NCBI GenBank assembly: GCA_002083405.1
Contig: LVWT01000045.1
Coordinates: 18,321-82,320, forward strand
DNA from: Nitrospira sp. SG-bin2
GTDB taxonomy: Bacteria > Nitrospirota > Nitrospiria > Nitrospirales > Nitrospiraceae
DNA: 64,000 nucleotides
Direction of reading: 5' to 3'
Part shown: in pieces, positions 35,097 through 43,980 of the stretch
Numbering within the stretch: the stretch's first letter is position 1
How the letters are laid out: each line of letters opens with the position of its first letter
The notes under the pieces: model-generated
The model's input: only the letters and a program-made list of their open reading frames with translations
The model's database searches: none
Told to the model about the DNA's origin: nothing
Made by a program: the position numbers and the translations under genes

Positions 35097-35387
35097 ATGT
35101 CATTCCTTGATCTGGCAGTCAATTCAAGTTTCAAGAGTAATGAACGCGGACAGACTGTTTTTTTACCATGGGGGAAGTTGGGAAAAGGTTATGTATTGGG
35201 TAGTGAGCAAAAAGCAGCGGAGGCGCGCAGATTTGTGAAGAGGACTGCTCTGTCTGTTTTTGGACTGCTATTTCTGACAATCTTTACGGTTGGTCCAACC
35301 TTTGCGATTTTTTGGTTTCCATTTTGGAGCCTGTTTTATTGGTGGCGAGTAAACAGAATGCTGAGAGCGTGTGAAACTATTAGCTAG
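35097..35387 (+). CDS. Small membrane protein of unknown function
   Basis: 96 residues. A soluble N-terminal part (about 1-50, SNERGQTVFLPWGKLGKGYV) is followed by two hydrophobic segments (ALSVFGLLFLTIFTVGPTFA and IFWFPFWSLFYWW) and a short basic end. No family recognised. Lower GC than its neighbours, like the region around hicBA, which suggests insertion into the purine run. SD is weak. Confidence 0.6.
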   Translation: MSFLDLAVNSSFKSNERGQTVFLPWGKLGKGYVLGSEQKAAEARRFVKRTALSVFGLLFLTIFTVGPTFAIFWFPFWSLFYWWRVNRMLRACETIS

Positions 35388-35425
35388 AGGGAGCCTCTCT
35401 ATAAATAAATCCTGCTCTCCAACTA

Positions 35426-35530
35426 ATGACCAAAGGCCTCATTGCCTTGGATAATCTGATGGATGACGAGTATTGGAAGATCGTTGAGATTTCAGGCTGT
35501 GAGCCAAATCTGATGCGGAGGCTACGATGA
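35426..35530 (+). CDS. Short frame coupled to hicB, possibly a gene remnant
   Basis: A 34-codon frame, MTKGLIALDNLMDDEYWKIV and onward, ends in a TGA that overlaps the hicB ATG (ATGA). Composition is protein-like but no SD is visible. It may be a leader peptide or the end of a lost gene. Confidence 0.25.
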   Translation: MTKGLIALDNLMDDEYWKIVEISGCEPNLMRRLR

Positions 35531-35796
35531 TTCCAATTGAGTTTGATGCGATCATTTTCCAGGAGGGTAAGAGCTTTGTGGCTCACTGCCCCGAGCTGGA
35601 TGTTTCCAGTTGTGGGCATAATGTGGATGAGGCGAGAGGCGGCTTGAAGACTGCCGTACGCTTGTTCATTGAAGAGGCGGAAAAGCTCGGTACCTTGGAC
35701 GATATTCTGAAAGAGGCTGGGTATTTACGGGGGGCTGACGGTAAGTGGAAGTCGCCGCGCATTGTTGCCACTGAAGTGATGTCGTTGGCGGTTTAG
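35527..35796 (+). CDS. hicB: HicB family antitoxin
   Basis: 89 residues. The partial RNase-H-like HicB fold is shown by FDAIIFQEGKSFVAHCPELD, the family's typical opening, with ARGGLKTAVRLFIEEAEKLG and ILKEAGY after it. No DNA-binding extension is apparent. Antitoxins of this type neutralise HicA. It is 5 bases upstream of hicA. The antitoxin-first order occurs in many HicBA pairs. Confidence 0.88.
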   Translation: MIPIEFDAIIFQEGKSFVAHCPELDVSSCGHNVDEARGGLKTAVRLFIEEAEKLGTLDDILKEAGYLRGADGKWKSPRIVATEVMSLAV

Positions 35797-35801
35797 CCCC
35801 G

Positions 35802-36032
35802 ATGTCACGCATTACCGCAATCCCGGCATGGAAGCTGCGAAAAGTTATGGAAAAGGCGGGTTTCAAATGTGTGCGAACTGAGGGCGATCACTCTGTGTAT
35901 GTAAAACCAGGCGTGGCGAGGCCGGTGGTGATACCCGATTGGGACGAAGTGCCAGTGTTCATCATCAAGAACAACTTGCGGACGGCAGGAATTTCGCGCG
36001 ATGAGTATTTCGAACTCTTGGGCAAGGTCTAG
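35802..36032 (+). CDS. hicA: HicA family toxin (mRNA interferase)
   Basis: 76 residues with the double-stranded-RNA-binding-like HicA fold: WKLRKVMEKAGFKCVRTEGD, the catalytic-His segment GDHSVYVKP, and VVIPDWDEVPVFIIKNNLRT. The family cleaves mRNA and arrests growth when free of HicB. It ends 11 bases before purL, so a toxin gene is embedded in an essential biosynthetic operon. Confidence 0.88.
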   Translation: MSRITAIPAWKLRKVMEKAGFKCVRTEGDHSVYVKPGVARPVVIPDWDEVPVFIIKNNLRTAGISRDEYFELLGKV

Positions 36033-36043
36033 ATAGGTAGGCA

Positions 36044-38281
36044 ATGAAAATCGACGGTCATATCATCACCAAAGACCTTATCGCGCAGCATAATCTGACG
36101 GACGATGAGTACAAGAAGATCATCGAGATTTTGGGGCGCGAGCCGAATCTGACGGAACTCGGGATGTTTTCCGTCATGTGGTCGGAACATTGCTCCTATA
36201 AGAGTTCGCGCGTCCATTTGAAGAAGCTGCCGACCACCGGGCCTCGTGTGGTGCAAGGGCCCGGTGAAAATGCGGGCGTGGTAGATATCGGGGATGGATT
36301 GTGTGTGGTCTTCAAGATGGAATCTCACAACCATCCGTCGTTCATCGAGCCCTATCAGGGGGCGGCGACCGGGGTCGGTGGAATTTTGCGGGACGTGTTT
36401 ACTATGGGCGCGCGGCCGATTGCGTTGCTCGATTCACTTCGCTTCGGCGGGCTGGATACGCCGAAGAATCGACATCTCATGAAAGGTGTCGTCGCCGGCA
36501 TCGCCGGCTATGGCAACTGTATGGGCGTGCCGACGGTGGGCGGTGAGATTGTCTTCAACGACATTTACTCGCTCAATCCGCTGGTGAATGTGTTTTGCCT
36601 GGGGATTGCCAAGAAAGACAAGATTTTTCTGGGGACTGCAGCGGGAGTCGGCAACCCGGTGATCTATTTCGGCTCGAAGACGGGTCGTGATGGGATTCAC
36701 GGCGCGACGATGGCATCCGATTCCTTCGACGATGAGTCCGAGCAAAAGCGACCCACGGTGCAGGTGGGCGATCCATTTCAGGAGAAGCTGCTGCTTGAAG
36801 CCTGTCTCGAGTTGATGGCCGGCGATTTGCTGGTCGGGATTCAAGACATGGGCGCAGCCGGCTTGACGAGCTCATCCTGCGAAATGGCTTCGCGCGCAGG
36901 AAACGGGATGGAGTTGGATTTGACCCATGTTCCGCGCCGTGAACCCGGTATGACGCCGTATGAGTTGATGCTGTCGGAGTCGCAAGAGCGGATGTTGATG
37001 GTCGCGAAGGCCGGCAAAGAAGACGCGTGCATCGCGATCTGCCGGAAATGGGATCTGGATGTCGCAGTCGTTGGAACTGTCACAGGCGACGGGATCTTGC
37101 GTGTGAAGGATCAGGGGAAGGTCGTGGCGGAAATTCCCGCCAAATCGCTCGCTGATGACGGGCCGCGCTACGAACGGCCCTATCAGCCGCCTGAGTATCA
37201 GGACATGCTGACGAATCTGAACTATGACCTTCTCCCGGACGTGAAAGATGCGAATGCGGCGCTCCTGTCGCTGTTGGAGTCGCCGACGATCGCCAGCAAG
37301 CGATGGGTGTATCAACAGTACGATCATATGGTGCGGACCAACACGATGATCCGCCCAGGATCGGATGCGGCGGTGGTCCGGATCAAGGGCACGAATAAAG
37401 CCGTGGCAATGACGGTCGATTGCAACAGCCGGTATTGCATGTTGCATCCCTACGAAGGCGCGCGGATCGCTGTGGCTGAAGCCGCGCGCAATCTGGCATG
37501 CTCGGGCGCCGAACCGATCGGGCTGACCGATTGTTTGAATTTCGGCAATCCCGAACGGCCTGAGATCATGTGGCAGTTCGTGCTTGCGGTCGAAGGCATC
37601 AAAGACGCATGCGAGCGTCTCGCTGTTCCGGTCGTCAGCGGGAACGTCAGCTTTTACAATGAGACCAACGGGCTGTCGATCTATCCGACTCCTATGCTGG
37701 GCATGGTGGGATTGATTGAACAAGCCGATCAGACCATGACGCAATGGTTCAAGCAGGATGGTGACGAGATCATTCTGTTGGGGGCGACTCGTGAAGATTT
37801 GGGCGGATCGGAATACTTGAAGATCATTCACGCCCGGGAACAGGGGTCGCCGCCGTTGTTGAATATGGATGCTGAAAAGGCACTGCATGAGTGTGTGCTG
37901 GCGCTGGTGCGACGTGGATTGGTCCAATCCGCGCACGATTGCTCGGACGGCGGATTGGCCGTGACATTGGCGGAGAGCTGCTTCTCAGGACAGGATCGGA
38001 AGCTGGGTGCCGTGGTAAGATTAGCCCCGGGCCGGATTCGCAGAGACGCGGTGCTTTTCGGCGAAAGCCAATCCAGGGTGGTGCTTTCGGCCAAACCGTC
38101 CCATCGGCAGGCAATTCTTGATCAGGCCAAAAGTCTGGGCGTGCCGGCAGAAGTCATTGGGTCGGTGACGGGCGCACGACTGACGATCAGTCTGGGTGAT
38201 GTGACCATGGTGGACGTGCCAGTTGCGACGCTCCATGACCGATGGGCGTTATCGATCGAACGGACACTGAACCAAGAGTAG
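36044..38281 (+). CDS. purL: FGAM synthase large subunit PurL (small type)
   Basis: 745 residues, the length of the PurS/PurQ-dependent type rather than the 1300-residue proteobacterial fusion. SEHCSYKSSRVHLKKLPTTG holds the catalytic region, GPGENAGVVDIGDGLCVVFK and ESHNHPSFIEPYQGAATGVG bind ATP and FGAR, and QDMGAAGLTSSSCEM is the central repeat. It converts FGAR to FGAM with ATP and ammonia from PurQ. It is preceded by hicA by 11 bases. Confidence 0.97.
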   Translation: MKIDGHIITKDLIAQHNLTDDEYKKIIEILGREPNLTELGMFSVMWSEHCSYKSSRVHLKKLPTTGPRVVQGPGENAGVVDIGDGLCVVFKMESHNHPSFIEPYQGAATGVGGILRDVFTMGARPIALLDSLRFGGLDTPKNRHLMKGVVAGIAGYGNCMGVPTVGGEIVFNDIYSLNPLVNVFCLGIAKKDKIFLGTAAGVGNPVIYFGSKTGRDGIHGATMASDSFDDESEQKRPTVQVGDPFQEKLLLEACLELMAGDLLVGIQDMGAAGLTSSSCEMASRAGNGMELDLTHVPRREPGMTPYELMLSESQERMLMVAKAGKEDACIAICRKWDLDVAVVGTVTGDGILRVKDQGKVVAEIPAKSLADDGPRYERPYQPPEYQDMLTNLNYDLLPDVKDANAALLSLLESPTIASKRWVYQQYDHMVRTNTMIRPGSDAAVVRIKGTNKAVAMTVDCNSRYCMLHPYEGARIAVAEAARNLACSGAEPIGLTDCLNFGNPERPEIMWQFVLAVEGIKDACERLAVPVVSGNVSFYNETNGLSIYPTPMLGMVGLIEQADQTMTQWFKQDGDEIILLGATREDLGGSEYLKIIHAREQGSPPLLNMDAEKALHECVLALVRRGLVQSAHDCSDGGLAVTLAESCFSGQDRKLGAVVRLAPGRIRRDAVLFGESQSRVVLSAKPSHRQAILDQAKSLGVPAEVIGSVTGARLTISLGDVTMVDVPVATLHDRWALSIERTLNQE

Positions 38282-38305
38282 GGGTGGCGCTCACCCTGTA
38301 TTATC

Positions 38306-39736
38306 ATGGCCAAAGAACTGCCTCTCATCTCACCTGACAAATTTCACGACGAATGCGCGGTGTTCGGCATTTTCGGCCACGAAGAGGCAGCCAACCTCAC
38401 CTATCTCGGACTCTATGCGCTCCAGCATCGAGGGCAAGAAGCCTCCGGTATCGTGTCAGGAGACGCAAACCAGTTTTTTGTGCAAAAGGGCATGGGACTT
38501 GTGGCCGATATCTACGATCGGTCGTCGCTTGCGAAGCTGCCCGGCCATATGGCCATCGGCCATAATCGCTATTCCACGGCCGGCGGCAACGATCTGAAGA
38601 ATGTCCAGCCGCTGATTGTGAATTTTGCCCTCGGCAACTTGGCACTGGCCCACAATGGCAATCTGATCAATGCCCAGATGCTCCGCAACGAACTGGAAGC
38701 CTACGGGGCGATTTTCCAGTCTACCTCGGACAGCGAAGTCATTATCCACCTCATCGCGCACTCCAAAGCGAGTTCATTTCTCGCCCGTGTGATCGATGCG
38801 CTCAATCGGGTGCGCGGCGCATTTTCCGTTGTGTTGCTGACAGACAACGGTTTGATTGCCGCGCGTGATCCGTACGGATTGCGGCCGCTGTGTCTCGGGC
38901 GTGTGCGGAGCAGCTGGATTGTGGCGTCCGAAACGTGCGCGTTCGATTTGCTCGATGCGGAATATGTTCGGGAAATTGAACCGGGTGAATTGGTCGTGAT
39001 CAGCGATCAGGGCGTGGACAGCCATCGGCCGTTTCCCAAGGTGGATCCGGCCATGTGTGTCTTCGAGTATGTATATTTTGCCAGGCCAGACAGCCGAATC
39101 TTCGGGGCCAATGCCGTCTATGCTACGCGCAAGGCGTTGGGCCGGCAACTGGCGGCGGAATCCTGGGTGCCCGCAGACATCGTCATTCCCGTTCCGGATT
39201 CCGGCGTGCCCGCTGCGCTGGGCTATGCGGAGGGGGGCGGGATTCAGTTCGAGACCGGGCTGATCCGCAATCACTATGTCGGGCGGACGTTCATCGAGCC
39301 GGAACAGTCGATCCGCCACTTTGGCGTTAAGGTGAAGCTGAATGCGGTGTCGGAAGTGTTGAGCGGAAAGCGGGTTGTGGTGGTGGACGATTCACTTGTC
39401 CGCGGGACGACCAGCCGGAAGATCGTCAAGATGATCCGCCAGGCCGGGGCGAAGGAGGTCCATATGCGGATTAGTTCGCCGCCGATCGTGTCACCCTGTT
39501 TCTATGGGATCGATACACCGACAAAGAAGGAACTCATCGCATCCGACCACTCGACGGAAGAAATCCGCAAGTACATCACGGCGGACAGTTTGGCCTATCT
39601 CAGTCTCGATGGGATGCTCAAAGCCGCGCCGGGCACGCCGCAGCAGTATTGCAGCGCGTGCTTTACAGAGCGCTATCCCATTCCATTCACCCGCGCAGAG
39701 GAACTGCAGTTGGGCCTCTTCGAACCGGCGTCCTGA
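38306..39736 (+). CDS. purF: Amidophosphoribosyltransferase
   Basis: 476 residues. Begins with a short propeptide before the N-terminal nucleophile Cys (HDECAVFGIFGHEEA), as in enzymes with a processed N-terminus. The glutaminase domain has GHNRYSTAGG and AHNGNLINAQ, and the PRPP-binding loop VVVVDDSLVRGTTSRKI is near residue 360. The C-terminal third carries cysteines (SPPIVSPCFYGID, YCSACFTERYP) in positions that hold a 4Fe-4S cluster in the Bacillus-type enzyme. It starts purine synthesis and is the last purine gene here. Confidence 0.97.
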   Translation: MAKELPLISPDKFHDECAVFGIFGHEEAANLTYLGLYALQHRGQEASGIVSGDANQFFVQKGMGLVADIYDRSSLAKLPGHMAIGHNRYSTAGGNDLKNVQPLIVNFALGNLALAHNGNLINAQMLRNELEAYGAIFQSTSDSEVIIHLIAHSKASSFLARVIDALNRVRGAFSVVLLTDNGLIAARDPYGLRPLCLGRVRSSWIVASETCAFDLLDAEYVREIEPGELVVISDQGVDSHRPFPKVDPAMCVFEYVYFARPDSRIFGANAVYATRKALGRQLAAESWVPADIVIPVPDSGVPAALGYAEGGGIQFETGLIRNHYVGRTFIEPEQSIRHFGVKVKLNAVSEVLSGKRVVVVDDSLVRGTTSRKIVKMIRQAGAKEVHMRISSPPIVSPCFYGIDTPTKKELIASDHSTEEIRKYITADSLAYLSLDGMLKAAPGTPQQYCSACFTERYPIPFTRAEELQLGLFEPAS

Positions 39737-39790
39737 GCGAGGCCGGGACTGGCAACGTCGAGCTGTTTGCAGAAAGGGAATTCGGCGGAT

Positions 39791-40093
39791 ATGCAGCCAC
39801 GGTCTAGGCCACGAGTGGCTGTCGATTATCCAGTTCTTTTCTCCGGCGACCATATCTCCGGCGAGGGGGCATTCAGAAATCTCACGATCTCAGGCGGTGA
39901 GATTATGAGTGAGGCGCCGGTTTCTATCGGCACGCATCTTCATCTCCAGGTGCAAGCGTCCGGTGCCCGGCCGCCGATCATTATCACGCTTGCCATCGTT
40001 CGATGGAAGCGGGCCGATCGGTACGGCGTCGAGTTCGTTCGATTTCAAGGCGATGCCAAACAACAGCTGGAAGACATGCTGAATCAGCGATGA
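39791..40093 (+). CDS. Stand-alone PilZ domain protein
   Basis: 100 residues making a single PilZ barrel. The N-terminal SRPRVAVDYPVLF supplies a short RxR-type arm. The second motif reads NLTISGGEI, where Thr replaces the usual Ser of [D/N]-x-S-x-x-G, so c-di-GMP affinity is uncertain. VRWKRADRYGVEFVRF is the typical last strand. The ATG is preferred over a TTG 24 bases upstream. It follows purF by 54 bases. Confidence 0.8.
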   Translation: MQPRSRPRVAVDYPVLFSGDHISGEGAFRNLTISGGEIMSEAPVSIGTHLHLQVQASGARPPIIITLAIVRWKRADRYGVEFVRFQGDAKQQLEDMLNQR

Positions 40094-40273
40094 TGGATCG
40101 CGCGTCGGTCCGTTCAAGCCCGCCCGCTCAGTTGCCCCGCTAAAAAACACCATGATAGGATGTCTTCCGTTTGAGAACGATTGGTGCCGCGCCGAGAGAA
40201 GCGGCGAACATTCCGGTGTGAGGATCGGATTTCTCTCAGCGTCGGCCGCCAGCCTAGTAAGGGGGAGGGATCT

Positions 40274-40513
40274 GTGGACGAGATCGAAGCAGGCAAACAG
40301 AAGTTTCTAGATGTCGTGAAGGCCATCGATGGCGCGGTGCAGGTGGTTATTCCTGTGACTCCATCCAACAGCATGTTTTTGATCTCGGTCACCAAAGGGG
40401 CGAATCGCAAATTCATGACTGTCCCGGAAGACGACATCATCGATCTCCCGACCGATGCCGGTATTCTTGCGAAAGTCACCAAAACGGTGCGGGATGCCAT
40501 CGCGGCTCTCTGA
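40274..40513 (+). CDS. Small conserved-looking hypothetical protein
   Basis: 79 residues from a GTG with a very strong SD (gggagg, 4 bases upstream). The sequence is a plain alpha/beta mix (FLDVVKAIDGAVQVVIPVTP, MFLISVTKGANRKFMTVPED, ILAKVTKTVRDAIAAL). No family recognised and no membrane segment. A longer frame upstream has no SD and is not used. Confidence 0.7.
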   Translation: MDEIEAGKQKFLDVVKAIDGAVQVVIPVTPSNSMFLISVTKGANRKFMTVPEDDIIDLPTDAGILAKVTKTVRDAIAAL

Positions 40514-40621
40514 GACCGCGCGGCGGGCAGTACGAGCGCGACGTGCAACACATCGGCAGCAGGGAATTCCTTCAACGAGCATCGCAGATCACGCAACTCC
40601 CGCATGCCGCGCGGTGAGATT

Positions 40622-41224
40622 ATGAAACAAATTTTTCCCGGCATCTGGCAATGGACCTGGTTCTCTGACGAGAAGCAGCTGGATTTCAACGGCTTGTTTC
40701 TGATGGTCGGTGAACACAAGATTCTGGTCGATCCTCCGCTGATGACCGCCGAGGCGCGCTCATTCGTCCGCCGCAACGGGCCGGTTGATTACATCATTGT
40801 CACGAACAGAGATCACCTCCGTGAGGCGGCGGCCTATCAGGCGGAGTTCACGTGCTGGCTGTATGTGCCTGAGGCGGATGCAGCGCAGATGGATGTGACA
40901 CCCACAAAAAGGTATACGGACGGCGAACTGCTCCCGGGCGGCATCTGGGCGATCCGGCTGAGCGATCAGAAATCTCCGGGGGAATCGGCGTTGTTTCTGG
41001 ATCGAGGACAGGGGATCATGATCGTAGGAGATGCGTTGATCGGCAAACCGGCCGGCGCCGTCAGCCTGCTCCCTGCCGAGAAGTATCCCGATGCGGCGAA
41101 GGTCAAAGACGGACTCCGGCGCCTCCTCAAGTACAATTTCGACGGTCTCGTTGTCGGCGACGGCGCGTCGATTCTTGCGGGCGGCAAGCCGGTGGTTGAG
41201 CGGTTTCTGAGCCTGCCATCATGA
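40622..41224 (+). CDS. Metallo-beta-lactamase-like protein with degenerate metal site
   Basis: 200 residues. The fold of the MBL superfamily is visible: FNGLFLMVGEHKILVDPP, then VDYIIVTNRDHLREAA in place of the HxHxDH loop, only Asp-His being kept, and GIMIVGDALIG retaining the bridging Asp. The last metal His (GHG) reads GDG. It is therefore unlikely to bind two zinc ions normally and may bind one metal or act as a non-catalytic sensor. Its stop overlaps the next start (ATGA). A ggtgag SD precedes the ATG. Confidence 0.7.
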   Translation: MKQIFPGIWQWTWFSDEKQLDFNGLFLMVGEHKILVDPPLMTAEARSFVRRNGPVDYIIVTNRDHLREAAAYQAEFTCWLYVPEADAAQMDVTPTKRYTDGELLPGGIWAIRLSDQKSPGESALFLDRGQGIMIVGDALIGKPAGAVSLLPAEKYPDAAKVKDGLRRLLKYNFDGLVVGDGASILAGGKPVVERFLSLPS

Positions 41225-42045
41225 CGCTCCGCAATGGATTGTCGGAAGAGCTGAATCGGCAAGGCAATGAGTATTTCTCGCGCGGCCACTACACGGAGGC
41301 GTACGCCTGTTACGCCAAGGCGCTGGAATGCGATCGGCAGACCGGCGATCAGCGGGCGCTGGCGGCGACGCTTGGAAATCTCGGCAATATTTGCGCAGTC
41401 AGCGGGCGGAGAGAGTCGGCGCAGACGCATTACCAGGAAGTCTTGGAGTTGCAGAAGATTCTCGGCGATGAGAAGGGGATCGGAACGACGCTGGGGAATC
41501 TGGGGAATTTACGCGCCGATGCCGGCGAATGGAGCCGGGCACGGGCGTACTACCTGGAAGCGCTGGATCTCATGACGAAGACGCATGATGAGGCAGCCAA
41601 GGCCGTACTGTTTTCCGACCTGGGTCTGGTGGCGCGTGAGACCGGACATTTCGACGAAGCGATCGACTGGTACGAACAGTCGCTGGTGTTGATGCGGCGG
41701 TTGGACAATCAAGGCGGTGTTGCCGATGCCTGGCGCATGATCGGACGCACGTTCCTGGTTCAAAGGCGCTACGACGATGCAATCGCGTGCTGTCAGACCA
41801 GCCAATCAGTTGCCGAGCGGTCGCGCGATGAACTCCGCGCGGGCGGCGCCCGCTACGTATTGGCGCAATGCTATGAAGAGACGGGACGGCTTGAAGATGC
41901 TGCGGATCTTTTGAGACAGGTCGTCAACATGGACCGCAAGTATCAGCTGCCCAAACTTGAAGAAAATACCAGACGCCTGGCGGCGCTTCAGGCGCGCATC
42001 GCAGAGCGCGATCACCTGTCGTCTTTTCCAGAGGCCAGAACATGA
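41221..42045 (+). CDS. Tetratricopeptide repeat protein
   Basis: 274 residues with about five TPR units of the regular type (LNRQGNEYFSRGHYTEAYAC, ATLGNLGNICAVSGRRESAQ, TLGNLGNLRADAGEWSRARA, LFSDLGLVARETGHFDEAID, AWRMIGRTFLVQRRYDDAIA). No signal peptide, so cytoplasmic. TPR proteins scaffold complexes. It overlaps both its neighbours by 4 bases (with the MBL-like gene upstream and the 145-residue protein downstream), indicating a tightly coupled unit. Confidence 0.88.
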   Translation: MTLRNGLSEELNRQGNEYFSRGHYTEAYACYAKALECDRQTGDQRALAATLGNLGNICAVSGRRESAQTHYQEVLELQKILGDEKGIGTTLGNLGNLRADAGEWSRARAYYLEALDLMTKTHDEAAKAVLFSDLGLVARETGHFDEAIDWYEQSLVLMRRLDNQGGVADAWRMIGRTFLVQRRYDDAIACCQTSQSVAERSRDELRAGGARYVLAQCYEETGRLEDAADLLRQVVNMDRKYQLPKLEENTRRLAALQARIAERDHLSSFPEART

Positions 42046-42479
42046 CTGAACCAGTTCCATCCGCATGGCCGCCGCTTCGTACGGCCCTGATGCAAGCATT
42101 TCCCAAACTTTATGAATTGGAGCCGGGCGGACCACTTGTCATGGATCTGGGGTCGGATGGATGGATCTTGGAGGTCAGGCCGCAAGGGACCGTGCTGTGC
42201 CAATATGGCGTGGCAATGGATGACGTGATGGCGCTTATGTCGGAGGGCACGCCGGAAGATTTGGGGACCGACGAAGTGGCCAAACAGGCCAAGTATTTTC
42301 TCCAACCCGCGGTGTCGAAGTATCGGGCGCTGCTCCTGGAGTCCGGATTTTCTGAGGAGACGGAGATGACCGACGAGTTTGTGGCCGTGACATTTGCGCG
42401 CGGCGTTGATGTGACAGACTTTGCCAAGGTGCAGGGCTTGCTCCGCTGGTGTTGTCAGCAGATCGGAAGGATGCCCTGA
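42042..42479 (+). CDS. Hypothetical protein in the MBL-TPR-methyltransferase unit
   Basis: 145 residues, soluble, no family recognised. The middle (PLVMDLGSDGWILEVRPQGT) and end (FVAVTFARGVDVTDFAKVQG) give an alpha/beta impression. Start overlaps the TPR stop by 4 bases, and the 3' end overlaps the methyltransferase by 31 bases, so all four are probably co-translated. Confidence 0.75.
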   Translation: MTEPVPSAWPPLRTALMQAFPKLYELEPGGPLVMDLGSDGWILEVRPQGTVLCQYGVAMDDVMALMSEGTPEDLGTDEVAKQAKYFLQPAVSKYRALLLESGFSEETEMTDEFVAVTFARGVDVTDFAKVQGLLRWCCQQIGRMP

Positions 42480-43543
42480 CGCCGCGCATCGCCACCTTCA
42501 AGGAGTTCCGCGAGGCGATCGCCGCCTATCGATTGCCGCTGGTGTTGTTGGCCGGGTTGGAACTGGACATCTTTACGGCGGTCGGCGCAGGAGTTTGGAC
42601 GATTCCCGCTCTTGCCAAGCAGCTCAAGGTCAGCGAACGAGGATTGGATATCCTCTGCCGGAATCTTGCCATGGCCGGTCTGTTGATGAAGAAAGGCGGA
42701 ACGTACAGAAACAGCCGGCTTGGAGGTACGGCGCTCAATGCCGCTCATCCGGCCTATCGCGGGTCGTATTTGGACTTGATCAGAACCCATTGGACAGACT
42801 GGGTCCGGCTGTCGGAATCGGTGCGAAGCGGGCTGCCGATCGATCACGACGTTCCAGATAGCCCGGATTGGCGCCGCCGGTTCACATGGGCCATGCACCA
42901 CCGCACGGTGGAGACCGCGCCGGCGATTGCCGCACAGATAAAGCTCGGCGGGGCCCGGACGTTTCTCGATCTTGGGGGAGGCCCCGGCACCTATGCGCTG
43001 GCGTTTTTAGCGGAAAATACCCGGTTGCGCGCCACGGTCTGCGACCGGGCCGAGGCGTTGGATGTGGCCAAAGAGATTGCTGCGACGCATAGGGCAGGGC
43101 GGCGGTTGTCGTATCTGCCGTGTGATTTTACCAAGGAGCCGATCCCGGGCACCTATGACGTGATCTGGTATTCCAACGTGCTGCATATCTACTCGCCGGA
43201 GGTCAATCGAGCGGTTTTTCGCCGGGTCTTGGCTGCGTTGGCGCCGGGCGGGCGGCTCATCATGCAAGACGCGTTTCTCCATGGCCGCGAGGGGCTGCTT
43301 CCCCCGGAGTCCAGCCTGTTCGCCGCCTCGATGTTACTGTTTACAGAGGGAGGGAACACCTATCCGGCGTCGGAGACTGCAACATGGCTCAAAGAGGCCG
43401 GGTTCGTACGAATCAAATCCCTCCCGCTCAAGAAGAAGACTGAGGACTGGGAAAAGGGAATTCTTGAGGCGTCGGCCCCTACCGCACATCCAAAAATGAG
43501 CGTCCTCCGAACAGGATCAAGAGGAAGTTTAAGAAGCCGCTGA
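42449..43543 (+). CDS. SAM-dependent O-methyltransferase (acetylserotonin/BchU type)
   Basis: 364 residues. The N-terminal winged-helix dimerisation domain (about 15-105, LVLLAGLELDIFTAVGAG, RNLAMAGLLMKKGGTYRNS) precedes a Rossmann methyltransferase domain with motif I TFLDLGGGPGTYALAF, and later YDVIWYSNVLHIYS and LAPGGRLIMQDAFL. This architecture fits small-molecule O- or C-methyltransferases such as hydroxyneurosporene or bacteriochlorophyll enzymes; the substrate is unknown. GTG start inside the preceding gene. The 3' end overlaps the convergent minus-strand gene by 65 bases, so the last 20 residues may not be conserved. Confidence 0.85.
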   Translation: MLSADRKDALTPRIATFKEFREAIAAYRLPLVLLAGLELDIFTAVGAGVWTIPALAKQLKVSERGLDILCRNLAMAGLLMKKGGTYRNSRLGGTALNAAHPAYRGSYLDLIRTHWTDWVRLSESVRSGLPIDHDVPDSPDWRRRFTWAMHHRTVETAPAIAAQIKLGGARTFLDLGGGPGTYALAFLAENTRLRATVCDRAEALDVAKEIAATHRAGRRLSYLPCDFTKEPIPGTYDVIWYSNVLHIYSPEVNRAVFRRVLAALAPGGRLIMQDAFLHGREGLLPPESSLFAASMLLFTEGGNTYPASETATWLKEAGFVRIKSLPLKKKTEDWEKGILEASAPTAHPKMSVLRTGSRGSLRSR

Positions 43544-43829
43544 CCAGGCTGCTCAGCAGGGTCAGCATGCCGTCCGAATCTTTTGACAGGATTTGGACCA
43601 TCGTGGCGACGTCCATCGCCAACCCTACCGTCCCATACATCACACAGGCCATAACGGCCCAACGAAACCCACGCCAAACCAGGAGCCCTAGCCCCAAGGG
43701 GACCAGGGCGAAAAAGCCGATCCACCAGGCCCCCGTTGGTGAGGTGGAGGTTTCAGACTCTATCGTCAAAACTCCTATGTTTACCGCTAGGAGTCCCGCC
43801 AACAGCATGGGTAAGACGGTGTGTTTCAT
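43479..43829 (-). CDS. Small four-helix membrane protein
   Basis: 116 residues with four hydrophobic segments (VLPMLLAGLLAVNIGVLTI, WWIGFFALVPLGLGLLVW, WAVMACVMYGTVGLAMDVA, LLSSLVSGFLNFLLILF). No family recognised. Start MKHTVLPML gives a normal positively charged N-terminus, although no SD is evident. Overlaps the tail of the convergent methyltransferase by 65 bases. Confidence 0.65.
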   Translation of the reverse strand: MKHTVLPMLLAGLLAVNIGVLTIESETSTSPTGAWWIGFFALVPLGLGLLVWRGFRWAVMACVMYGTVGLAMDVATMVQILSKDSDGMLTLLSSLVSGFLNFLLILFGGRSFLDVR

Positions 43830-43980
43830 GGGGAGACTATAAGACGGGGAAAGCAAAATCGGCAATGGCCCATAGTTGTCGGTATACAGCCCCCTCCTTT
43901 TGGGGGGAAGTGTACTGATAGTGGGGAATTTACCGGCGACAGGATCTCTTGCAGAATGCACACACGCATCAGGAGGGTCT

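Noticed and set aside
36872..37936. A 354-codon minus-strand frame inside purL
   Set aside because: Shadow of purL with no family resemblance.
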